NCBI GenBank assembly: GCA_002344205.1
Contig: DDSZ01000039.1
Location: 190,299-254,298 of the forward strand
Source: Opitutaceae bacterium UBA2377
Lineage (GTDB): Bacteria > Verrucomicrobiota > Verrucomicrobiia > Opitutales > Opitutaceae
DNA: 64,000 nucleotides
Direction of reading: 5' to 3'
Both the position numbers and the translations under genes were made by a program. Below, in pieces: positions 34,843 to 43,800 of the stretch. A model generated the notes under the pieces. The model did not search any database. It was not told the DNA's origin and saw only the letters and a program-made list of their open reading frames with translations. Each line of letters opens with the position of its first letter. Positions within the stretch are counted from its first letter, which is position 1.

Positions 34843-35050
34843 CTTGCGCTCTCGCCAACGTCAATCTGCATCCGGCCTGGCTGGCGGTGCCCCGCCGTCG
34901 CCAAAGCCATGGCGGGCACAGCAGTTTCCAGTTGTCTGATCCGCTCCAGTTGAAATTCATTCTGCACACCCCGCACAGTTTCGGCATGCCGCTTCATTCG
35001 GGCCACAGCACCTTGGGTCTCCCCGGGGAGCGCGGGCAGGGAGTTTGGAG
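34843..35050 (-). pseudogene. Relic of the 3' end of a second GbsR-type regulator gene
   Basis: The minus strand encodes PGETQGAVARMKRHAETVRGVQ then NEFQLERIRQLET, closely matching KETRGSLQRLREQTGAAQGAQ then RTFQLERIKQLET in the intact regulator at 32973. After that, a short palindrome (CCGCCATGGCTTTGGCGACGGCGG, about 34902-34925) intervenes, and RQPGRMQIDVGESASH resumes similarity to the regulator's RQLGRVLPVMQILLKVSPSAH. No start or DNA-binding domain remains. This suggests an ancient duplication disrupted by a palindromic element. Confidence 0.5.
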
Positions 35051-35099
35051 CCGCGCCAGCCAGATGGGTCCGTCCCTTGTTTCTGATCTCCGCCCTTTG

Positions 35100-35140
35100 C
35101 TCCCTGCCCACGCTCCCTGCTCCTCGCTCCCTGCTCCCTC
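35100..35140. repeat. Pyrimidine heptamer repeat upstream of the Wzz-like gene
   Basis: CTCCCTG (35100-35106), a 6-nt gap, then the contiguous 7-mers CTCCCTG, CTCCTCG, CTCCCTG, CTCCCTC (35113-35140). The same units occur at 38323-38343 upstream of wzt. It lies in the 380-bp gap that holds the regulator relic and no intact gene. Its proximity to the start at 35210 raises the possibility of an effect on expression. Confidence 0.7.
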
Positions 35141-35209
35141 ATCTTCACGGTTGCCATTCCGCTGACAGGTTGTTTGACCCTCGGCCCTCGCATCCCTTTA
35201 CCCATCGCC

Positions 35210-36643
35210 ATGACGCCCACGCCCGACCCCCAACATTCCGTCCACAGCCAGCCTCCCTTTGCCGATGATGACACCATCGATTTGCGCGAGCTCTGGCTGC
35301 GGGTGCTGCGGGGGCTGCCCAAGACCGTGGGGCTGGGACTGCTGGGGCTGGCCGTGGGTGCCACCGCCTACTTCGCCGCCGGGCCCTTCCTCTCCGTCAG
35401 CACGGCCACCCGGGTGGTTTTCAGCTTCAGCGGTTACGAACGCGGCGAATATCCCGACCGTTCCAAATTCCAAGCCGACGACCTGCGCGCGCCCGAGATC
35501 ATCAGCGAGGCGCTCAAACGGCAGGGGCTGGATGACTCGGAGGGGTTTCAGAGCCAGGTCCGGGCCGCCCTCTCCATCGAGGGCATCATTCCCCCGAACA
35601 TCGTCAAGGAGCGCGACCGGCAGCGCGCCGCCGGCCAGACCGTCGCACCCTACCGGCCGGATGAATACACCGTCAGCCTGTCGCTGCCCCGCAAGTTTCC
35701 GCTCGGCCCGCGCCAGCGCGAGCAACTGCTGAATGAAGTCGTGAGCGTCTATCGGGAGCGCTTCCAGCAGACCTACGTGAGCATCCCCTTGAATTTCGGC
35801 AACGCCTTCAAAGCCCTGGAGGGAGCCGACTATTTCGACTACGAGCTGATCCTCAGCCGGGAGAGCCACAATATCGCTGCTTTCCTCAGCGGCATGAATG
35901 AAACGGCGCGGTCGTTTCGCTCCCCGCGCACCAATCTCTCCTTCGGCGACCTGCACAAACAGAGCCAGCTTTTCAGCCAAATCCGCCTCAACGAAACCTT
36001 GGGCTTGATCCGGCAATACGGCCTCTCCAAGGACCGGCGGACGGCCATGATCAAAATGGATTACTACCTTCAATCCTTGGAGGATCAGGAGCGGCGCGCG
36101 GTCGAAGAAGAAAACCTGGTGCTGGGTTTGCTTCGCCAAGCGCAGGAACGCACCCAAGGCCATGTGCTCGGCATCAAGTCCCAATCCGTTCAACAACGTC
36201 CCGACACGCCCTTGATTGACCAGGGCCTGATCGACTCCCTGCTCGCCAACGATGCCTACAACTTCCTCGTGCGCCGCGCCCTGGAAATCGGCCTGCAGAC
36301 CCGGCAGATCCAGTCCGAGAAGGCCGTTTTGCTCGAGCGCCGCCGCAACATGCAGGCCTTCATCGAAGGCAATCGCGAGGAACAAACGGAAATGATCGCC
36401 CAATTGGAACGCTCGCTGGCCGAGCTGAGCACCGCCTACGCTGCGCTCTTTGCGAATATCCGGACCACCCATGAAGATTATGAGCGGCAGCAATTCGCCG
36501 ATGCCATCCGCATCAGCATGCAGGCGACCACCGGCCGGTTTTACCCCGGCTTGGCCAAGGCCGGGATTGTCGGGCTCGCCGTGGGGCTCGCCGCGGGTTT
36601 CGGGCTGAGCCTGCTCGGTGTCACCGCACCGCGGCGCGATTGA
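35210..36643 (+). CDS. Wzz/PCP-like polysaccharide chain-length protein
   Basis: A 477-residue protein with the PCP layout: N-terminal helix near residues 32-55 (GLGLLGLAVGATAYFAAGPFL), a long periplasmic alpha-helical region with extended coiled coil (about 210-430), and a C-terminal helix near 447-470 (AGIVGLAVGLAAGFGLSLLGV). It is longer than classical Wzz (about 330-380). It should set polymer length for the Wzx/Wzy product or assist the ABC system. Start ATG 35210 chosen over a frame extension to 35174 that runs through spacer DNA. Confidence 0.8.
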   Translation: MTPTPDPQHSVHSQPPFADDDTIDLRELWLRVLRGLPKTVGLGLLGLAVGATAYFAAGPFLSVSTATRVVFSFSGYERGEYPDRSKFQADDLRAPEIISEALKRQGLDDSEGFQSQVRAALSIEGIIPPNIVKERDRQRAAGQTVAPYRPDEYTVSLSLPRKFPLGPRQREQLLNEVVSVYRERFQQTYVSIPLNFGNAFKALEGADYFDYELILSRESHNIAAFLSGMNETARSFRSPRTNLSFGDLHKQSQLFSQIRLNETLGLIRQYGLSKDRRTAMIKMDYYLQSLEDQERRAVEEENLVLGLLRQAQERTQGHVLGIKSQSVQQRPDTPLIDQGLIDSLLANDAYNFLVRRALEIGLQTRQIQSEKAVLLERRRNMQAFIEGNREEQTEMIAQLERSLAELSTAYAALFANIRTTHEDYERQQFADAIRISMQATTGRFYPGLAKAGIVGLAVGLAAGFGLSLLGVTAPRRD

Positions 36644-36948
36644 AACCGCCCGCTCCGTGCCTGGCCTCCATGCGTGGGCATAAGGGTTGAACGCCGGCCC
36701 CGCCCGGCGGGATGTTTCCGCGTTTGCCAGCGCCGGCAGCCGGTGGACCGTCGGACGGTGGCCCATGCACCGGCAAGCGGTCGGACGGGTAACGGTCGAA
36801 CGGTCTCGCGTGACAGCAGATGGAAACGGTTATCCTAGCATTGCTTGGCGTCTGTCGGTATGGCCAGATCCTGAACTCGGGCGACCGGTCCTAATCCCAC
36901 TGCCCACTGCCCACCGCCCGACGCCCTCCGTCCTCGCCACCCTCCACC
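36644..36948. repeat. Spacer with heptamer repeats
   Basis: A 305-bp gap without a gene. It contains imperfect 7-mers around 36745-36805 (GGTCGGA, CGGGTAA, CGGTCGA, ACGGTCT) and a clean array at 36898-36925: CACTGCC, CACTGCC, CACCGCC, CGACGCC. The array ends 24 nt before the next start codon. Confidence 0.6.
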
Positions 36949-38217
36949 ATGACTGCGCCTACCGCCGCCCCACCCGAACCCAGTTGGCTGGGGCCGTCGT
37001 GGGCGCGCTTGGCTTTGGCGGCGGGCTTGGCCGTCATGGGCTTTCTCCTCCCCCAGGAAGTGCCGCTGGAGTGGTATCCGCTGAACGAGCCCGGCACTGA
37101 CATCAACTATCTCGAAATTTCTTGCGCATCGAACGTCAACGGCGACGTGGAGATTCGCTACGATGCCGGGCGCTTCGGCAACCGTCCGATCGACAACATC
37201 CGGTTCCCCATCTCGCCCACCGCGCGGACCTATACCTACACGTTTCCCCTGCCCGACCTGCCCATGGTCGAGCTCCGGGTCCTTCCGCCCAAGGGCGGCG
37301 AACTGACCATCCGGCAGATGCGGATCATCAACCGCCGGGGCGAAGAGCTCCGCCGCTTCACCGCCGATCTTTTCCGCGGGCAGCAGGATATCGCGGCCAT
37401 CACGCCCCTCGACGAGGGCTGGAAGCTCGTCGCCACGCCCGACGGGGCGGCTCCCTCCACCCGGATCGAACTCTTCTCCCCCATCGTGCCCGTGGGCCTG
37501 AACCACCGCAACCTGCTGCGCGGCCTGCTCTCCACGGGCTACCTCGCCGGCATGCTCTTCATTTTGCTCATGGCCGTCCTGACCGCCACCTGGCGGCCGC
37601 GCGGCTGGCGCGAGTTCTTCATCCACGCGGGCTTCATGGCCGCACTGGCCCTGATGTTCGCCCCGGTCGGCAACCGCGGTCTCATCCGCAACTCGCTGCA
37701 TTTCGCCCGCTACGTCGCGCCGCCGCTGCCGCCCGGTCTCAAGCTGGAAATGGATCTCACCACTCAGAACCCGGCCCTGCAGGCGCAAATCTTCTGGGAC
37801 CTGGGCGCCGGATTGAGTGAAGCCGACAGCACCCGCGCCCAGCCCGAGCCCCATCCGCACCAACAAACCCTCCGCTTTGTCCTCCCCGACCAACCCATCC
37901 AGGGTCTCCGCTTCGATCCGCTCAACGGCGCGACCCGGATGGTCGTGCGGGGAATCCGCCTGGTGGACGTGGGCCAACGCACGCGCCTCGTGCTTCCGCT
38001 CGACAGCTTTTCCCCGGTCCGGGAAATAGCGCGGATCGAAGTGAAGGACGACCGGCTCATCATCGAGACCACGCCCGACGCCACCGACCCGATCCTCTCC
38101 CTCAAGCCCGAGACTTTGGCCCAGATCAACGCAGCGCTCGGCGCGAAACGCCGGAGGCGCCGCGAGCGCCGGGAGCGCCGGGAGCGCCGGTTTAAGTTGA
38201 AGTTTGCGGAGCCATAG
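36949..38217 (+). CDS. Membrane protein with two related beta-sandwich domains
   Basis: A 422-residue protein of unrecognised family. A hydrophobic helix near residues 19-37 is followed by a beta-rich domain (about 50-150: LEISCASNVNGDVEIRYDAG, FPLPDLPMVELRV, IRQMRIINRRG). Two helices lie near 188-212 and 223-243. A second beta domain (about 262-360) is similar to the first (LEMDLTTQNPALQAQIFWDLG, FVLPDQPIQGLRFDP, VVRGIRLVDVG), indicating internal duplication. The Arg/Glu tail (RRERRERRERR) is encoded by a 9-bp tandem repeat (38149-38190). Probably a sugar-binding accessory of the polysaccharide pathway. Confidence 0.7.
   Translation: MTAPTAAPPEPSWLGPSWARLALAAGLAVMGFLLPQEVPLEWYPLNEPGTDINYLEISCASNVNGDVEIRYDAGRFGNRPIDNIRFPISPTARTYTYTFPLPDLPMVELRVLPPKGGELTIRQMRIINRRGEELRRFTADLFRGQQDIAAITPLDEGWKLVATPDGAAPSTRIELFSPIVPVGLNHRNLLRGLLSTGYLAGMLFILLMAVLTATWRPRGWREFFIHAGFMAALALMFAPVGNRGLIRNSLHFARYVAPPLPPGLKLEMDLTTQNPALQAQIFWDLGAGLSEADSTRAQPEPHPHQQTLRFVLPDQPIQGLRFDPLNGATRMVVRGIRLVDVGQRTRLVLPLDSFSPVREIARIEVKDDRLIIETTPDATDPILSLKPETLAQINAALGAKRRRRRERRERRERRFKLKFAEP
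38149..38190. repeat. 9-bp tandem repeat in the 3' end of a gene
   Basis: CGCCGGAGG, CGCCGCGAG, CGCCGGGAG, CGCCGGGAG, CGCCGG in direct tandem. Being a multiple of three, it encodes a repeating Arg-Arg-Glu tail. It resembles the non-coding period 9-10 units (CGCAGGGAG, on the minus strand) near 33660. Confidence 0.7.
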
Positions 38218-38322
38218 CACGCAACGGTTGCGAGGGGTCGAAAGAGTTTTCCCAAAAAAGTTGTTCGACCCTCGCTCTCCGGGCCAGTGCTTCGCGCGCC
38301 CCGTCTCCGTCCTTGCCCCCTT

Positions 38323-38343
38323 CTCCCTGCTCCCTTCTCCTAC
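38323..38343. repeat. Heptamer repeat directly upstream of wzt
   Basis: Three 7-mers CTCCCTG, CTCCCTT, CTCCTAC end 8 nt before the wzt ATG at 38352, in the place where a Shine-Dalgarno site would normally lie. The flanking CCCC and CTCC are also pyrimidine-rich, so no ribosome binding site can be identified. Confidence 0.6.
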
Positions 38344-38351
38344 CGGTTCAC

Positions 38352-39803
38352 ATGCCTTCCCCCGCGGACACTGCCGTCACCGAGACCGTCATCTCCCTGC
38401 GCGGCGTCACCAAGACCTACACCATCTGGGATGACCCCTCGGCCCGGCTGTCCGCCGCGCTGCGCCGCATCCTCGGCGGCGGCAAGACGGGCAAAGGCAC
38501 GCGCAAGTTCACCGCCGTGCAACAGCTCGACCTGGAGGTCGCCCCGGGCGAATGCCTCGGCATCATCGGCCGCAACGGCGCGGGCAAAAGCACGTTGCTG
38601 CAGATGATCGCCGGGACGCTGCAGCCCACCTCCGGTTCCGTCCAGGTCCGCGGCCGCGTGGCCGCGCTGCTCGAGCTCGGCAGCGGTTTCAACCCCGACT
38701 TCACCGGCCGCGAGAACATCCAGCTCAACGCCGCCATCCTCGGCCTGACCAAGGCCGAGATCGCCGCCAAGTTCGACGCCATCGTCGCCTACTCCGGCAT
38801 CGAGGAGTTCATCGAACAGCCCGTCCGCACCTACTCCAGCGGCATGGCCCTGCGCCTGGCCTTTGCCGTCTGCGTGCACGTGGACGCCGACATCCTCATC
38901 ATCGACGAGGCGCTCGCCGTCGGCGACGCGCGCTTCCAGTTCAAGTGCCACGCCACGCTTGAGCAGATGCTCAAGGAAGGGCGCACCATCATCTTCGTCT
39001 CCCACGACACCAATGCCGTGAAGCGCATGTGCCGCACCGCCATCCTGCTCGAGCGCGGCGAGGTTTTGCTCAAGGGCTCGCCCAACGACGTCACCAACAT
39101 CTACACCAAGCTCATCACCAGCCCGCACGGCGTGGAAGCCATCCGCGACGACCTCGCCGCGCTCAAGGAGGGGAGAAAGGAACAAGGAGAAAGGTACAAG
39201 GACGACCCCATCACGCCTTCTCCCCTCCCACCGTCCACCGCTCCTGCTCCCTCCTCCCTCCTCCCGGCCGGAATCGCCCCGTCGATTACGGAAAATTTCC
39301 TCACCGAGGAACGCGCCCACCAGCAGATTTCCGACAAGGAATACGCCTATGGCGGCGAAGCCGGCTGCATTGCCACGGTCGAGCTGCTCGACCGCGACCG
39401 ACGGCCCCGCCTCAGCTTCCTCACCGGCGACCGGATACTCGTGCGGCTCCGCTGCGCTGCGGCGCAACCCATCCCCGACCCCATCTACGCCCTCACGCTC
39501 AAGGACGTGCGCGGCCAGGAAATCTACGGCACCAACACCTGGTTTCAAAACCTGACCCCGCCGCCGCTTCCGGCCGGCGGACAGGCCGAGATCGTCTTCG
39601 ACCTGCAACTGAACGTCCTGCCCGGGGTGTATTTCATTTCCCTCGGCTGGGTGCGGCTCGTGAACGGCGAGGTGGAAGTCATCCACCGTCGCTACGACGT
39701 CCTCCGCTTCGACGTGCTGCCACGCGACAAGTCCTTCGGCCTCGCCTGGTGCCCCACCTCGATCCACGTGGGCGCCCCGGCCGGGGCGGACCGGCCGCTA
39801 TGA
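38352..39803 (+). CDS. wzt: Polysaccharide ABC transporter ATPase with glycan-binding C-terminal domain (Wzt)
   Basis: A 483-residue ATPase, partner of Wzm (4728). Walker A GRNGAGKST near residues 74-82, the signature TYSSGMALRLAF near 159-170 and Walker B ILIIDEALAVGD near 181-192 are present; FVSHDTNAVKRMC follows. The C-terminal half (about 320-475: YGGEAGCIATVELLDRDRRP, TWFQNLTPP, INLQLNVLPGVYF-like strands) is the beta-sandwich that recognises the finished O-antigen in E. coli O8/O9a Wzt. The linker (about 270-310) is expanded by heptamer DNA. Start ATG 38352; the stop overlaps the next ATG (ATGA). Confidence 0.93.
   Translation: MPSPADTAVTETVISLRGVTKTYTIWDDPSARLSAALRRILGGGKTGKGTRKFTAVQQLDLEVAPGECLGIIGRNGAGKSTLLQMIAGTLQPTSGSVQVRGRVAALLELGSGFNPDFTGRENIQLNAAILGLTKAEIAAKFDAIVAYSGIEEFIEQPVRTYSSGMALRLAFAVCVHVDADILIIDEALAVGDARFQFKCHATLEQMLKEGRTIIFVSHDTNAVKRMCRTAILLERGEVLLKGSPNDVTNIYTKLITSPHGVEAIRDDLAALKEGRKEQGERYKDDPITPSPLPPSTAPAPSSLLPAGIAPSITENFLTEERAHQQISDKEYAYGGEAGCIATVELLDRDRRPRLSFLTGDRILVRLRCAAAQPIPDPIYALTLKDVRGQEIYGTNTWFQNLTPPPLPAGGQAEIVFDLQLNVLPGVYFISLGWVRLVNGEVEVIHRRYDVLRFDVLPRDKSFGLAWCPTSIHVGAPAGADRPL
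39170..39265. repeat. Heptamer array inside the wzt linker
   Basis: Purine 7-mers GGGGAGA, AAGGAAC, AAGGAGA, AAGGTAC, AAGGACG (39170-39204) are followed by CCGTCCA, CCGCTCC, TGCTCCC, TCCTCCC, TCCTCCC (39231-39265). They encode a charged then Pro/Ser-rich linker between the ATPase and the glycan-binding domain, in frame and without stops. Confidence 0.75.
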
Positions 39804-40816
39804 TCCGTTTCACGCATCAGGGGCACGCCGTCACGCTGGCTCCCGGCGAAGCCTTCAGCCTCCCCCGTGAACAGGGGTTTCGCGACACCTCCACCTCCGA
39901 CTTGGTGGCCTTGGTCGATGAGATCGAGGCCGGCCGGCCCTGGCGCGAAGCCGTGCACACCCGCTATGCCGCCGCCAAGCCGTGGCTGCACCGCATCATC
40001 GGCGAACCGGCCCGCACCGCCTTCTTCGACCGCGTGCTGCCGCCCGATCCCGGCCTGACCCTCGACATCGGCGCCGGTTGGGGCCAGACCTGCCGCCCTT
40101 TGGCCGCACGCCATCCCGTCGTCGCGCTCGAGCCCGTGGCCGAGCGCCTCGCCTTCATCCGGGCCGCCGCCCGGCAGGACGGCGTGGCCGGGCGGATCGC
40201 CTGCATCGGCGCCGATTATTTCGACGTCCGGTTCGAAACGCGTTTTGCGACCATCTGCGTCATCGGCGTGCTGGAGTGGGTGGGCGCCTTCCAAAACCAT
40301 GCCGATCCGCAACAACGCCAGCGCGACTTCCTCCGCAAAGTGCGCGCCGAACTGGTCCCGGGCGGATCGTTGATCCTCGGCATCGAAAACCGGCTCGGCC
40401 TCAAATACCTGCTCGGCTGCCCCGATGACCACCTCGGCGTGCCGCACATCGCCAGCCTGCCTGCTCCGCTCGCCCGAAAACACTGGGCGCAGACCGGCCA
40501 AGGCCCGCTGCAAGCCTTCACCTATTCCTGGCCGGAACTGCAGGGCCTGCTGCGCGAGGCGGGCTTCACCCGGATCGAGTTTTTCGGCGCCTTTCCCGAC
40601 TACAAACTGCCCGAGCAGATCATCGCTTTCGGCGACCATGGCGAGAATTTGAACGCCTGGCTCGCCGCCAACGAAGTTCCCGCGGAACACAACGGCTACG
40701 ACGGTTCTCCCCTGCCCGAAACGTTTCAGCAGAGCTTGCAGCATCGCTATCGCACGCTCGCCGCCGCCGGCGCCGCCCATCGGTTTGCCCCGAGCTTCTT
40801 CGTCCGCGCCGGCTGA
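39800..40816 (+). CDS. SAM-dependent methyltransferase
   Basis: A 338-residue class I methyltransferase. Motif I is LTLDIGAGWGQTCRPL near residues 90-105; VVALEPVAERLAFIR, ICVIGVLEWVGAF and the C-terminal VRAELVPGGSLILGIENRLGLKYLLG, with the IENRxGLKYLxG pattern, are frequent in methyltransferases of polysaccharide loci. Directly coupled to wzt (ATGA), it could methylate the growing glycan or a terminal sugar, acting as an export signal as in O8/O9a systems. The terminal-methyl role is inference. Confidence 0.85.
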   Translation: MIRFTHQGHAVTLAPGEAFSLPREQGFRDTSTSDLVALVDEIEAGRPWREAVHTRYAAAKPWLHRIIGEPARTAFFDRVLPPDPGLTLDIGAGWGQTCRPLAARHPVVALEPVAERLAFIRAAARQDGVAGRIACIGADYFDVRFETRFATICVIGVLEWVGAFQNHADPQQRQRDFLRKVRAELVPGGSLILGIENRLGLKYLLGCPDDHLGVPHIASLPAPLARKHWAQTGQGPLQAFTYSWPELQGLLREAGFTRIEFFGAFPDYKLPEQIIAFGDHGENLNAWLAANEVPAEHNGYDGSPLPETFQQSLQHRYRTLAAAGAAHRFAPSFFVRAG

Positions 40817-40828
40817 GCGCCCCGAGCC

Positions 40829-43800
40829 ATGTCTCTCCCGCCGCCGGCACCAGCCCTCCAGGAACTCGCGGCCCGCGGCCTGCTCGCCGCGGCACCGGCC
40901 CCGCGGGCCCTCATCTCCGGCAACACCGACCGCCGGCCCGAAGAAGCGCGCAGCCACTGGCTGGCCGCCCTGCCCGACGGCTCGACCGTCAAACTCACGC
41001 TCGCCGGCACCCTGGGCGGTCTCCCCGCCCGGCATGCCGCCTTGGCCGCAGCCTGTGCCGACATCGTCCCCCGGCAGCGCTTTCACGCCCAGTTGCCCGG
41101 ATGCGAGGTGCTGGCGGAAGATTTTTTTGCCGGGGCGACGCTGGATGCAGCCGTCCGCACCCACGCCAACGGAACCATTCTGGCCGCGCTCACCACCGTC
41201 GCGCGCTCGCTCGCCGCGACCGAACAATCCTCAAGCGAAGCGGCCCGCCGGCAGGAATGGCGGGAGTGGACCGAGGAGCTGACCGCCCTGCCCAACTGGC
41301 GGCCCGAGGAACGGGCCCTGCTGACCAACGCGCTGCTGCCGGCACTCTATTCCGCCCTCGCCACCACTCCGGCCGCCACGCGCTGGAGCAACGGTGATTT
41401 CCTGCCCGCCAACCTGTTGCTCGGAAACGACGGCTCCGTCCGCCTGATTGATGCGGAATTTGCCCGTCGCACCCATTTTTTTGCGGAAGACGCCGTCCGT
41501 TTCCGTGTGCTTTCCAGTCTCCTGCGCGAGCGGCCCGACTTGGACCAACCCGGGGCGGCACCCGCTTCGCCGGGCCTCGTCTGGCATCTGTATTTCTGGC
41601 TCAGGCAGTTGCAGTTGGAAGCCACCCACAACAACCCCGCCTACCTGGAACGGGTGTTGCCTGCCCGGCTTGGCGTCATCCGCTCGCTGGCCGAATGGGT
41701 CCTGCATCTTGATCTGTCCGGCTGGTCCGTCTCCGCGACGACCGTGAAAAGCCGGGTGGAAGAGATGCGCTGGTCCACCGAAACCGCCGGCCGGTTGATT
41801 CTCTCCGGCTGGTGTTTTCCGCCCTCCTACGCCGGGACGCACGGTGTCGCCGCCATCCATCGCGACGCCGGCCTTGGGGCCTGCGTCGGGGTGATGGCCC
41901 GCCCCGACGTGCAACGCCACCATCAGGATGATGCGCGCGCGCTCCATACCGGCTTCCGGCTCGAACTGGACCGTTCGAGTTTTACGCAGCCGGTCCAGCT
42001 CTGTGCGGTGGTCGAGCAAGGCACCCTGATTCCCTTTCATTCCCTGAGTGCGGCCGACCTGCCGCGGGGCGCCCTCGACTGGCGCAACTACCCGGCATGG
42101 GCCGCACAGCACGACCCTGATCCGCCGGTGCCTTCGGCAAAACCGATCCAGGGACCGCTCTTCTCCGTGTTGCTGCCCGTTTACCGTCCGGCGCCGGCGG
42201 ATCTGCAAGCCTGCCTCGCTTCCGTGTCCCAACAGCACTACGGAAACTGGGAGCTCTGCGTCGTCGATGACGCCTCGGGCTCCGCCGAAACCACCCGCAT
42301 CCTGGAAGCAGCGGCCGCCCGCGACCCGCGCATCCGGATGCAAGTCCGCACCGCAAACGGCGGCATCAGCCGCGCCACCAACGACGCCCTCGCGATGGCC
42401 CAGGGCGGCTTCATCGTGCTGCTCGACCACGACGACCTGCTGCGGCCGCACGCGCTCGCCGAGTTTGCCGACCGACTCAACCGGGAGCCCGAGTGGGACG
42501 CCCTCTACTCCGACGAAGACAAAGTCACGGCCGGGGGCCAACGCCTCCTGCCGATGTTGAAACCGGATTTTTCGCCGGAATTCCTGCGCGGCGTCATGTA
42601 TGTCGGCCACGCCCTGGGGGTGCGCACGACCGTGGCCCGCAAGATCGGCGGCTTTGATCCGGCGTTTGACGGGGTGCAGGACTTTGAGTTCGCGCTGCGC
42701 CTGACCGAGCACACGCGCCGGATCGGCCATGTTCCCCGGATGCTATACCACTGGCGACAGGCCGCCGGCTCCAGCGCACTCGCCGGCAATGTCAAAGGCA
42801 ACATGGACGAGAAGCAGGCACGCGCCGTCCAGGCCCACCTGCGGCGTCTCGGTGACACGCGCCACGCCGAGCCTGCCGGTGGTCACCGCGTGCGCCTGCG
42901 CGCCACCCAAACGCCAACGCACGAAATTGTCCGCTTGGCCGCCAACGATGCCGTGCTTGAGCGCCTCCTGGCTCTGGCCGGCCAGAGCCAGGCCGAGATC
43001 ATTGTCTGGCACACGCCCGAGGTGCAGTGGAGCGCTCCGGCCGATTTGGCCGACTGGGTCGCGCTCGCCGCCTTGCCCGACTCGGGCTGCGTTGCACCCA
43101 TCCTGATCGCCCGGGAAGGATTGGTTTTTGCATCCGGCGCCGTGGGCGACCGGTCCCTGATGCGCGGTTTTCACGCGGACAGCGACGGTTACCACGGCTC
43201 TTTGCGCTGCAATCGCGAGGTGGATGCCATTTCGCCCCGGTGCGGCGCAATCAAGCGCTCGCTGCTGGCCTCCCTCCGCACCGACGGCGCGAAGTCGTGG
43301 CACTCGTTTCTGGGCGAACTGCGAACCCGTGGTCTCCATCACCGGGTTTGCGCCACCGTGCAGGCCAGACTGGATGCCTCCTGGCGCGAACCGCTTGAAA
43401 TCAGCGCCGCGAGTGCGACGGACCGCCGCGAATTTTACCACCCGCAGTTCTCCCTCGAAGGCGGGGATTACGAACTCAGCCGGACGCCGGCGACCAATGC
43501 CGCCTTGCCGGCCAAGCTGCACTTCAATCTCGAACAGCCGGCGGACTGGAGCCGCTTGCCCCGCTGCCTGATCGCGCGCGGCTGGGGCTTCGCCGACGGC
43601 GGCGTTCCCCTCCGCCACATCCGCCTCCGCGCCGGCGATTGCGTGCTGCACGGCGTCACGGGGCTGCCCCGCCCGGATGTGAGGGCCGCGCTGCCCGAGG
43701 CGCCCGATGGCAACACCGGCTTTGAAATCAGAGGCGTGTTGCCGGCCGGCCGGTTCGAAATCCAGTTGGAGGCCGGGCTGGGTGACGGCCGCTGGTGTTC

